DNA from: an uncultured Clostridia bacterium
GTDB taxonomy: Bacteria > Bacillota > Clostridia > Oscillospirales > Oscillospiraceae
Reading direction: 5' to 3'
Assembly: GCA_947176425.1 (NCBI GenBank)
Contig: CAMWQV010000105.1
Location: 1 to 7,059, forward strand
DNA: 7,059 nt
Part shown: piece after piece, positions 1 through 5,748 of the stretch
Layout: each line of letters opens with the position of its first letter
Numbering within the stretch: the first letter of the stretch is position 1
Position numbers and translations under genes: made by a program
The notes under the pieces: generated by a model
Database searches by the model: none
What the model was told of the DNA's origin: nothing
Seen by the model: only the letters and a program-made list of their open reading frames with translations

Positions 1-548
1 TATCCGTACATCGGCTGCTTGGGCCGTTCCGTCTTGTCCTCTACACGCAGGATGCGCGCCGTCAAATGCAGCTTTTCTCCCGTCTCCGAAAACTCGAACT
101 CAATCTCACGGGCCACGCTCAAACTCAGGTCTGTCTGGATATACACGCCCCCCGCGCTGATGTTCTTCACCACCGCAGGCCAGCCGGTCAGGGGGATATA
201 CGAATCCCCGGGCCGCCGCTCTACATGCAGCATAATCCGCACATCCTTATAGACTTTCACGTCCAGACGCCGCTGGAGCTGTTCCAGCTGCTCCTTTATG
301 TCGCACCGCACCGACCACATATTATCCGGCAGGTCCAGCGGACTGTTCAATACGCACCGGCACGTCACGATCCCCATACCCGGATCATAAAATTTAACCC
401 GGTACCACTTATCAAACTCTACGATACGGGGTACGGCCAGCAGCAATCCGCCGCCGTAATCTTCTTCCACCGATACGCTCGCCTCACATACAAAATGTTC
501 TGTATCATACTCGTAAATTTCCGCTTTCTTGCATAGCTTCAAATTCAT
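1..548 (-). CDS. PilZ-domain protein, YcgR-like (3' end outside window)
   Basis: Reading the minus strand from the ATG at 548-546 gives 182 codons open to the window edge, so the C-terminus is missing. A GGGGAG Shine-Dalgarno sequence lies 8 bases before this ATG. Residues 1 to about 88 look like a beta-rich YcgR-type N-terminal domain. From about residue 90 a PilZ domain begins: QRRLDVK at 92-98, then the signature N129-x-S131-x-x-G134 in VKNISAGGVYI. The family binds c-di-GMP through RxxxR and (D/N)xSxxG. Here the second Arg of RxxxR appears to be Lys98, so binding may be altered. YcgR-type proteins slow the flagellar motor when c-di-GMP is high, and the location divergent from a flagellar operon fits that role, but the function is inferred. 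The PilZ assignment is fairly sure; the exact subfamily is not. The protein has its own promoter candidate at 619-647. Confidence 0.85.
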   Translation of the reverse strand, partial: MNLKLCKKAEIYEYDTEHFVCEASVSVEEDYGGGLLLAVPRIVEFDKWYRVKFYDPGMGIVTCRCVLNSPLDLPDNMWSVRCDIKEQLEQLQRRLDVKVYKDVRIMLHVERRPGDSYIPLTGWPAVVKNISAGGVYIQTDLSLSVAREIEFEFSETGEKLHLTARILRVEDKTERPKQPMYG

Positions 549-618
549 CACAGCATCTCCCCATTCCCAACGGCCCGCCCTGCCTTTGAAACAGGCCAGT
601 CATTTTTTTCCGCTCTCT

Positions 619-647
619 ATTATATCGGATTTCCCCTTCCCTTGCAA
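619..647 (-). promoter_or_regulatory. Promoter candidate for the PilZ gene
   Basis: On the minus strand TTGCAA (647-642) and TATAAT (624-619) are separated by exactly 17 bases, a good sigma-A promoter. The predicted start near 612 would leave a leader of about 65 bases before the PilZ ATG. The -10 box is overlapped by TCCGATAT (629-622), which matches the sigma-28/sigma-D -10 element GCCGATAT at seven of eight bases. No convincing TAAA-type -35 box is seen for sigma-28, so sigma-A use is better supported. Confidence 0.6.
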
Positions 648-712
648 TCCTATTTTGCAAATTCCCCTTATTTTTTATCATCACGCCCACCAGAGCGGGG
701 GCGGCATATTGG

Positions 713-729
713 AAAATTTGTAAAAATTT
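713..729 (+). promoter_or_regulatory. Phased A/T tracts, UP-element-like
   Basis: AAAATTT occurs at 713-719 and again at 723-729, exactly 10 bp apart, directly before the -35 box of the flgM promoter candidate. A-tracts spaced by one helical turn bend DNA, and AT-rich DNA at this position often acts as an UP element contacting the alpha subunit of RNA polymerase. The repeat and spacing are seen directly; the function is inferred. Confidence 0.4.
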
Positions 730-730
730 C

Positions 731-766
731 TTGAGAATGTTATTTTTCTGTTTTATAAGCCGATAG
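731..766 (+). promoter_or_regulatory. Promoter candidate for the flgM operon (sigma-A, overlapping sigma-28-like -10)
   Basis: TTGAGA (731-736) and TATAAG (754-759) are 17 bases apart, a good sigma-A match. The -10 box runs into GCCGATAG (759-766), which differs from the sigma-28/sigma-D -10 consensus GCCGATAA/T only in the last base. A sigma-28 -35 box would fall near 739-744, where only a weak TTAT/TATT is present. The leader to the flgM ATG would be roughly 70 bases. Transcription of flgM from both an early and a sigma-28 promoter is known in Salmonella, so dual control is plausible here. Confidence 0.6.
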
Positions 767-781
767 AAATAATACATACCT

Positions 782-819
782 TGCGCATTACCGGAAGCGT
801 CTTCACTCTGTCCGGCGCA
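782..819 (+). promoter_or_regulatory. Possible hairpin in the flgM leader
   Basis: TGCG (782-785) and CCGGA (791-795) can pair with TCCGG (811-815) and CGCA (816-819). This gives a 9-bp stem with a 5-base bulge on the left side and a 15-base loop. It lies in the predicted leader just before the Shine-Dalgarno sequence GGGAGG (826-831). There is no T-run after it, so it is not a terminator. It may be a chance structure. Confidence 0.2.
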
Positions 820-839
820 GATTATGGGAGGTCTACAAG

Positions 840-1136
840 ATGCTGATTAAAGGAACGGATGGCTTTCTGCCGATCCAAAATACAACGCGCCCCGCGGCTT
901 CCAGAGGCGGCCAGCGCGTGCAGAAACAGGACTGCCGCTATGACCATATCTCCGTCTCCGCGCCTTCAGAGGAACGGGATTTTCGAGAGGCCGTGGCCAG
1001 CCTGTCCTACCAGGTTCGTACCTGCAATACCACGGGAAAAATTCAGGAGCTGCGCCATCAGGTCAGCAGCGGCGAGTACAGGGCCGACGCCAGAGAAACC
1101 GCCGCAAGAATCCTGCTGCTGGAGGAGGGTGAGTAA
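840..1136 (+). CDS. flgM: Anti-sigma-28 factor FlgM
   Basis: This 98-residue protein has the length and layout of FlgM, the cytoplasmic protein that binds and inhibits the flagellar sigma factor and, in characterised systems, is exported once the hook is complete. The N-terminal half is polar and probably disordered. The sigma-binding C-terminal half, about residues 35-95, shows the family pattern: an ISVS segment, a helix ending in VR (59-60), then KIQELRHQVSSGEYRADA (67-84) and a final helix AARILL. The start at 840 is fixed by GGGAGG eight bases upstream. It is the first gene of the operon, directly behind the 731-766 promoter candidate. Its stop codon overlaps the flgN start by one base (TAATG), so the two are probably translationally coupled. 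Two cysteines (C32, C62) are present. Confidence 0.93.
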   Translation: MLIKGTDGFLPIQNTTRPAASRGGQRVQKQDCRYDHISVSAPSEERDFREAVASLSYQVRTCNTTGKIQELRHQVSSGEYRADARETAARILLLEEGE

Positions 1137-1579
1137 TGGCTGACTGGGACGCACTTCTGACACTCCTGCGCAATATTACCGCCGCCCTTGAGGAACTCAC
1201 CGGCATCGAACAGGCCAAAACCCAGGCCGTCGTGCATGGCAACAGGGAGGCCGTGGAACAGTGCATGAAAAAAGAACAGACCATGAGCCTCAAACTCAGA
1301 GGTTTCGATAAAAAACGGGACGTACTTCTCCAAAAACTCAATATGTCCGGCGTACCCCTGAAAAATATCATGGACCACTGCCCCGACGGTGCGGAAGAAG
1401 AAACACGGGAGGTCTCCGGCGCACTTCGGAGACAATACGCGATCTTCCAGTCCGCTTCCCAGGTCGCGCAGGACGCCTTGGAGTGCAACCTCCATATCAT
1501 CGAGAAAATTCTCGAACAGGCCAACGGCGGCGTGCCTGTCCAGCAGAACCCAAGAGGTTCTACTAATTTTACCGCGTGA
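1136..1579 (+). CDS. flgN: FlgN-family flagellar export chaperone
   Basis: A 147-residue, almost entirely helical protein of the size and pattern of FlgN. Residues 1-75 form a heptad-rich helix containing the family's usual alternation of leucines and charges, with the KKEQTMSLKLRGFDKKRDVL segment at about 45-64. A second long helix lies at about 92-130 and the tail is short and polar. FlgN binds the C-termini of FlgK and FlgL in the cytoplasm, keeps them unfolded and delivers them to the flagellar type III export gate; its two clients are the next two genes. The start lies inside the end of flgM, with GGAGG at 1124-1128 seven bases before it. Sequence identity in this family is low, so the call rests on pattern and on the flgM-flgN-flgK context. 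Confidence 0.88.
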   Translation: MADWDALLTLLRNITAALEELTGIEQAKTQAVVHGNREAVEQCMKKEQTMSLKLRGFDKKRDVLLQKLNMSGVPLKNIMDHCPDGAEEETREVSGALRRQYAIFQSASQVAQDALECNLHIIEKILEQANGGVPVQQNPRGSTNFTA

Positions 1580-1606
1580 GCGCACCCCGATTATCACGAT
1601 TATTAT

Positions 1607-1612
1607 AAGGAG
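1607..1612 (+). promoter_or_regulatory. flgK ribosome binding site
   Basis: AAGGAG ends eight bases before the flgK ATG. The 41-base gap between flgN and flgK also holds CGATTAT twice, at 1588-1594 and 1597-1603. No terminator or promoter is seen in the gap. Confidence 0.7.
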
Positions 1613-1620
1613 ATTTTGCA

Positions 1621-4149
1621 ATGGCAGTTATCGGCACTTTCGGCTCGTATACCGCCGCGATTCTGGGAATTCATTCCTCACAGACCGCGATGAACGTCAC
1701 GGGCAATAACATCGGCAATATCAATACCACAGGATACACACGGCAGCGTGTTGACCAGTCCTCTATGTATGAGAGCGGCGTCCCCCGCTACCAGAACAGC
1801 TATAATATCAATATCGGCTACGGTGCGCTCGTGAATCAGGTCACACAGCTGCGCGACCCGTTCCTTGATATCCGCTACAGAAACGAAAACGCCAGCTACG
1901 GTTATTATGAATCGATGCAGAACGGCTTGAAACAGCTCGCCAATATCCTCGATGAAGTCGGCCGCGGCGGTGAGGATGAGTTCGGCATCATTGAGGCCCA
2001 GCTGGGCGATTTGAAAAATATGCTCCGCGACCTGCTGGAACATCCCGCCTCTACCACACAAGACGACCTGGTCCGCGGTTCCGCCAATACCCTCTGCACC
2101 CTGCTGAACAGTTACGCCAAAGAACTCAAGCAGGTCCACACCAGCGAGGAAGAACGTATGATGGATATGAAGGATGAGATCAACAGCATTCTCTCCGATA
2201 TCCGCGGCCTCAACGAACAAATCAGAAATCAGGATATCTACGGCAACGGCGCGCTGGAACTCCGGGACGAACGCAACCTTAAAATCGATAAGCTCTCTAA
2301 ATATATGAAAATCAATGTCTCCTATTCGATGGAGCAGATTAACGCTACCACTCAGATCGAAAAGCTGACGATTTCCCTTAAGAATTCTAAAGATTATAAC
2401 TGGAGTCAGGCTCAGAAAGAAATTACCCTTGTTGATGGGCTTTATGCCGCACAGTTCGATTTCGGTCCGGCAGATGAAAAAGATCCTGATGTGCTTATGG
2501 AACAAGTTATAGGTGAGGATAACAAGCCTGTATTTGACCAATCGGACCCGCCTCAGCCGGTAATGGAAGTAACAGGATATCGTTTCTATGATATCGGCAT
2601 ACTGGGGAAAAAGGATGACGACAGTAAAATATTTGTAACACAGGCCGAATTTGACAGGATGGATAAGGCCACTAGAGATGATAAATATAAAGTAATAGAG
2701 AACGACAGTTATATTGACCTTCCAATAGGAACAACTTTAGCGATCAATCCTGATTATAACCCGATTTATAATAAGAATGTAGGTAAATATCTGATGGATG
2801 ACGGTAAGCCGACGGATAAGTTGGAAGAAGCCGCATGGCTTACAAGCTATCAGGATGAAGCAGATGATAACCGGTATATTTTCCGACTGACCGCGCTCAC
2901 AAATAAAGACGGCGAAGTGATGAATGACGAAGTGCCCGCCTTGATGTCGCGCCCAGTATGGCTGGATGATAACGATACGTTTGGCTCCCTCCAGGCTTTG
3001 CGGGAACTGCTCACAGAAGAAGGCGAATTTTCCAGTAAACTGGATGTTGCGCTGGATCCCAACGCTGCAACAAAACACGGCATCCCGTACTATCAGCATA
3101 TGCTCGACAGCTTTGCGCAGAAGATCGCAACGCAGATGAACACAGCGAATACACTGCCGGATGTAAACGATTATGCGAAAGTGTATGCGCTGACTGGTAC
3201 TTATAAAGAAATTGCTGACCCCAATGATCCAAATAAAAAAATACCTGATCCCAGTATGACATTTGCAGATAAAAATTCTCCGGATAAGGATAATCCTGAC
3301 CCAATCAAGGCTAAACTTACCGAAATGCCTGATGTCACATTCAAAAAGAGTGATGGAAGTGAGGAGACACTCTCGATTAGCGGGGGAGAAGATAAGATTA
3401 CACTAGAGCTTTTGCAGAAGCTCAAGAAAATTATCACGGCTGCGGAAGACCCTGATAATCCTTTCCCCGCGCTTAAATGGAAAGCTGACGGTCAAAGGCA
3501 GGTGCCGGATGAAAGCGATTTTGAAGCGTACCAAGCCGCTATGAAAAATTATCAGACTTGCTTAGACGCTCTGCGGGATAACGGAACCCTCACACCGGAA
3601 TATACGCACTATGACGGCGGCGTGCTGTTCAGCAACAACGGCGAAGGAGATGACCCGTCCAATATCACAGCAGAAAATATCTCCGTCTCCCAGAGCTGGG
3701 CGCATGGCCGGAACCGTGTTCTCAATACCGTGGAAGCGAACCTGTCCTATCTTGAGGATGGGGAGATAAAATACAAGGACGGCACGACACGCGACGACAA
3801 TATCGCGCATATTATCAGCCTGTGGGGTCAGAACCTGAAATATAACGCGAAAGACACGGTTCCTGATGCCGTTTACAACGGAAAAGATTTCTATAACGGC
3901 AGTTTCCAATATATGTACAGAAAAGCTACCAGTACACTGGCCGTCGATACCCGCACCGTGAATCTGGAGTACAGTACGTTCAGTCTGACCACGCTGAACT
4001 TGGACAACGACCGTATCAGCGTTTACGGCGTGGACCTAAATGAAGAAGCTACCAATATGATGCAGTATTCCCAGTCTTTCTCCGCCGCCTGCAAGCTGCT
4101 GACCACCATCGACGAAATGCTGGATAAGCTGATTAACGGCACCATTTAA
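1621..4149 (+). CDS. flgK: Flagellar hook-associated protein 1, FlgK (enlarged)
   Basis: FlgK forms the first layer of the hook-filament junction outside the cell. The N-terminal D0 signature is clear: NNIGNINTTGYTRQRV at residues 29-44. The D1 helical part follows to about 280, including ELRDERNLKIDKLSKY. A conserved core returns with TFGSLQALRELL at 454-465 and the helix YYQHMLDSFAQKIATQMN ending at 507, then GGVLFSNN at 666-673. The C-terminal D0 helix starts after GVDLNEEATNMMQYSQSF (803-820) and ends DEMLDKLINGTI. At 842 residues the protein is far longer than usual FlgK (547 in E. coli). The excess lies in two segments, about residues 283-440 and 511-664, with lower GC than the ends. 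The protein has three cysteines (C159, C647, C824), uncommon in exported axial proteins. The reading frame is intact, so this is an enlarged working gene, not a broken one. Confidence 0.95.
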   Translation: MAVIGTFGSYTAAILGIHSSQTAMNVTGNNIGNINTTGYTRQRVDQSSMYESGVPRYQNSYNINIGYGALVNQVTQLRDPFLDIRYRNENASYGYYESMQNGLKQLANILDEVGRGGEDEFGIIEAQLGDLKNMLRDLLEHPASTTQDDLVRGSANTLCTLLNSYAKELKQVHTSEEERMMDMKDEINSILSDIRGLNEQIRNQDIYGNGALELRDERNLKIDKLSKYMKINVSYSMEQINATTQIEKLTISLKNSKDYNWSQAQKEITLVDGLYAAQFDFGPADEKDPDVLMEQVIGEDNKPVFDQSDPPQPVMEVTGYRFYDIGILGKKDDDSKIFVTQAEFDRMDKATRDDKYKVIENDSYIDLPIGTTLAINPDYNPIYNKNVGKYLMDDGKPTDKLEEAAWLTSYQDEADDNRYIFRLTALTNKDGEVMNDEVPALMSRPVWLDDNDTFGSLQALRELLTEEGEFSSKLDVALDPNAATKHGIPYYQHMLDSFAQKIATQMNTANTLPDVNDYAKVYALTGTYKEIADPNDPNKKIPDPSMTFADKNSPDKDNPDPIKAKLTEMPDVTFKKSDGSEETLSISGGEDKITLELLQKLKKIITAAEDPDNPFPALKWKADGQRQVPDESDFEAYQAAMKNYQTCLDALRDNGTLTPEYTHYDGGVLFSNNGEGDDPSNITAENISVSQSWAHGRNRVLNTVEANLSYLEDGEIKYKDGTTRDDNIAHIISLWGQNLKYNAKDTVPDAVYNGKDFYNGSFQYMYRKATSTLAVDTRTVNLEYSTFSLTTLNLDNDRISVYGVDLNEEATNMMQYSQSFSAACKLLTTIDEMLDKLINGTI
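2467..2940 (+). other. Variable segment 1 inside flgK (residues ~283-440)
   Basis: This in-frame stretch is not part of the conserved FlgK core and is rich in Asp, Lys and Tyr. Hand counting over 2581-2880 gives about 38% GC, against about 53% over 1681-1980 in the same gene. Synonymous choices such as aat, gat, ata and aaa are more common here. It sits where FlgK proteins carry their surface-exposed D2/D3 domains, so it probably forms an extra domain projecting from the junction. I recognise no family for it. Confidence 0.6.
3151..3612 (+). other. Variable segment 2 inside flgK (residues ~511-664)
   Basis: A second insertion between the helix ending at N507 and the conserved GGVLFS motif at 666. 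It opens with an Asp/Pro-rich run, residues 533-561, with repeated DP and NP pairs (DPNDPNKK, IPDP, SPDKDNPDP), and a further EDPDNPFP follows. After this come a short beta-like part (VTFKKSDGSEETLSI) and helical parts. GC counted over 3241-3420 is about 42%. It is probably a second surface domain joined by a stiff or extended linker. No family is recognised. Confidence 0.55.
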
Positions 4150-4169
4150 GTGCTGCTATGGAATGATTG

Positions 4170-4176
4170 AAGGAGG
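4170..4176 (+). promoter_or_regulatory. flgL ribosome binding site
   Basis: AAGGAGG is a full Shine-Dalgarno match ten bases before the flgL ATG at 4187. The flgK-flgL gap is 37 bases and holds no terminator. Confidence 0.75.
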
Positions 4177-4186
4177 TTTATAATTT

Positions 4187-5689
4187 ATGCCAACTCGTAT
4201 TACAATGGGCATGAAGATGAATACATACCGGTATAATCTCATGCAGTCCACTAATACGCTCAACGATTCGATGCTGAGAGTCCAGAAACAACGGAAATTC
4301 AACAGCTATGCAGAATCCCCCGCCGAGGCTACGCAGGCATGGCGTGTGCGTCAGGACTTTATGGATAACGACAGCTTTAAGCGCAATACCCACGATACCT
4401 ACACCCGCTTCCAGACTGCGTGGCTGACAATGGGCTCCGTCAAGACCCATCTGGAGGACGCCACTGGACGTACCGCCATTATCCGCGGCATGACCGATAC
4501 CACCGCCGCGGCAAAAACCGAAGTGGGCGGCGTGTTAATCAATACCGCCGATACCATCATTCAGGCAATGAACGGCGCGAAGTACGGCGAGGAGTTCGTT
4601 TTCTCCGGTACGGACGGTTCCAGAGCTCCCTTCTCCTGGAATGAGACTACCGGCGATCTGCTCTATCGCGGTGTCAGTATTACGCCCCCGGATTATAACA
4701 ACGGCTGGAAAGACCTTGGCATGGACTGGGGTACTACGCTTGGGGAAGACGGTATCCCGAAGGACTTTTTCAAAAAGGCCAACTATGACAAGATTCCTGC
4801 ACCGGAATATGAAGTGGTAGAACCAGGAAACACGTTGGCCACATCCAAGTCAAACATGGAAGACAAGAAAAAGGCCATGGAAGTCAAGCTGGAAGCCCTG
4901 GAAAAACTGGGGAAAGAAGAACCGCCCCTTCCACTACACCCCTCCCAGAATCTTGAGTTTTTCTATACTGACGAAAATAGTGATGAATACAAACAGGCAG
5001 AGGAAGAATACAACAAATATATGGATAAAATATATAAACCGTATCAGAAGGCCAAAGGGGAATACGAGACAGCTGTAGAAGAATACGAGGAGGCCAAAGA
5101 GAAGTATGATACAGAGGTTTCAAAAAAAGAGTGGTATGAGTATTTCCAGAACATGCGGACGCTGAACAAGATGTCGGAAGAAGTGCAGTACGCGGACTTG
5201 GGCATGGGCATGAAGGAAATCACCGATGCGGACGGCAAGACCAAAATGATCAGCAGTACGATATTCAACAATGCTACTCCCGGTATCAATATGCTCGGCT
5301 ACGGCGTGGACGAGGACGGCGACCCGAAAAATCTGGTGTTAATCATGAAAGAACTGGGCGAGCTGCTCTGCTCCTGCGACGAACAGGGCCATTACCCCAA
5401 CGAGGGCGACGAGGAGAAAGCGTTCCGGCTGTTCGCCAAGTTCGATGAGCTCAGCGCCTTGACCCTCAAGGGCTACACATATACGGACGTGCAGGGCAAG
5501 TATCTCCAGTCCAATGAGACGACCCTGAAGGACCAGGAAACGAACCTGAACGAACAGATTGCCGATTTGGAAAAGGTGGATGAGGCGCAGGCGATCAGTA
5601 TGTTCATGTGGGACTATAGCTGCTACAGCGCGGGGCTGAAGATCGGCACCCAGCTTCTCAGCGAATCGCTGATCGATTATATGCGGTGA
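4187..5689 (+). CDS. flgL: Flagellar hook-associated protein 3, FlgL (enlarged)
   Basis: FlgL forms the second junction layer, between FlgK and flagellin. The N-terminal D0/D1 part (residues 1-125) has the RIT start and a long helix; the usual SGKR..DDP motif is reduced to FNSYAESPAEATQA. The family motif YGEEFVFSGTDGSRAPF lies at 133-149. Conserved sequence returns at about 335 with the Asn-Ala-Thr-Pro-Gly / Gly-Tyr-Gly-Val-Asp-Glu-Asp-Gly region and ends with an Asp-Glu-Ala-Gln-Ala helix and SLIDYMR, the typical C-terminus. At 500 residues it is much longer than usual FlgL (about 300 in B. subtilis and E. coli). The excess is the central stretch about 170-325, including a predicted coiled coil. 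Cysteines occur at C395, C397 and C479. A seven-A run lies at 5122-5128. The frame is intact. Confidence 0.93.
   Translation: MPTRITMGMKMNTYRYNLMQSTNTLNDSMLRVQKQRKFNSYAESPAEATQAWRVRQDFMDNDSFKRNTHDTYTRFQTAWLTMGSVKTHLEDATGRTAIIRGMTDTTAAAKTEVGGVLINTADTIIQAMNGAKYGEEFVFSGTDGSRAPFSWNETTGDLLYRGVSITPPDYNNGWKDLGMDWGTTLGEDGIPKDFFKKANYDKIPAPEYEVVEPGNTLATSKSNMEDKKKAMEVKLEALEKLGKEEPPLPLHPSQNLEFFYTDENSDEYKQAEEEYNKYMDKIYKPYQKAKGEYETAVEEYEEAKEKYDTEVSKKEWYEYFQNMRTLNKMSEEVQYADLGMGMKEITDADGKTKMISSTIFNNATPGINMLGYGVDEDGDPKNLVLIMKELGELLCSCDEQGHYPNEGDEEKAFRLFAKFDELSALTLKGYTYTDVQGKYLQSNETTLKDQETNLNEQIADLEKVDEAQAISMFMWDYSCYSAGLKIGTQLLSESLIDYMR
4802..5146 (+). other. Coiled-coil insertion inside flgL (residues ~206-320)
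   Basis: This stretch is rich in Glu, Lys and Tyr. Two helical blocks, about 223-243 and 262-315, show hydrophobic and charged spacing of a coiled coil, such as KKKAMEVKLEALEKLGKE and YETAVEEYEEAKEKYDTEV. They are split by a proline-rich turn (EEPPLPLHP). The layout suggests an antiparallel helical hairpin projecting from the FlgL surface. GC over 4801-5100 is about 43%, against about 58% over 4381-4680. Family membership is not recognised. Confidence 0.6.
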
Positions 5690-5726
5690 TTGTCAGGCGC
5701 AGTGCGCGTCGCATATCATAATTTTT
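5679..5726 (+). terminator. Weak hairpin plus T-run between flgL and the DUF6470 gene
   Basis: ATATGCG (5679-5685) can pair with CGCATAT (5710-5716), extended by GU, UG and GC pairs to about 10 bp. Inside the loop GCGC-AGT-GCGC (5697-5707) could form a competing small hairpin. Five Ts follow at 5722-5726 after a 5-base gap. The stem begins inside the last codons of flgL. As a terminator it is poor; partial termination or an mRNA-processing or stabilising structure would fit the change from structural to regulatory genes. Confidence 0.25.
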
Positions 5727-5748
5727 AGAAGGGAGCGTGTATCTCACA

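Larger units (their letters stand above)
549..839. other. Divergent intergenic region
   Basis: The 291 bases between the PilZ gene and flgM contain no supported gene. They hold the two divergent promoter candidates, the phased A/T tracts, and a GC-rich patch at 684-703 with an imperfect inverted repeat (CGCCC 684-688, GGGCG 699-703) lying between the promoters. The patch has no T-run on the correct side of either strand to make it a terminator; it may be a regulator site or chance. The right-hand part (770-839) is the flgM leader. Confidence 0.6.

Noticed and set aside
66..536. 156-codon plus-strand open frame
   Set aside because: It is antisense to the PilZ gene, which has clear domain motifs and a ribosome binding site; the plus frame has no recognisable protein pattern.
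684..703. GC-rich inverted repeat as a terminator
   Set aside because: The adjoining T-run precedes the repeat on plus and reads as A on minus, so neither strand has hairpin followed by T-run. Genes here diverge, so no terminator is needed.
505..777. 90-codon minus-strand open frame starting in the intergenic region
   Set aside because: It overlaps the PilZ start in another frame, covers the promoters and has no ribosome binding site or family likeness.
826..831. CsrA binding site at the flgM ribosome site
   Set aside because: GGGAGG contains GGA, but so do nearly all ribosome sites here, and no hairpin presenting GGA in a loop was found.
1058..1621. 187-codon minus-strand open frame
   Set aside because: It is the antisense shadow of flgM/flgN; its apparent protein is a mirror of the helical coding pattern.
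1678..2541. 287-codon minus-strand open frame
   Set aside because: It is antisense to the conserved 5' part of flgK, which is unmistakable; long shadow frames are common opposite GC-rich coding DNA.
2467..2940. A mobile element or separate gene inserted in flgK
   Set aside because: The frame is continuous, with no transposase, terminal repeats or target duplication, and FlgK core motifs follow on both sides; it is a domain insertion.
5737..5748. GTG start for the DUF6470 protein, four codons earlier
   Set aside because: It is only one base after the ribosome binding site, too close for initiation; the ATG at 5749 is the better start.
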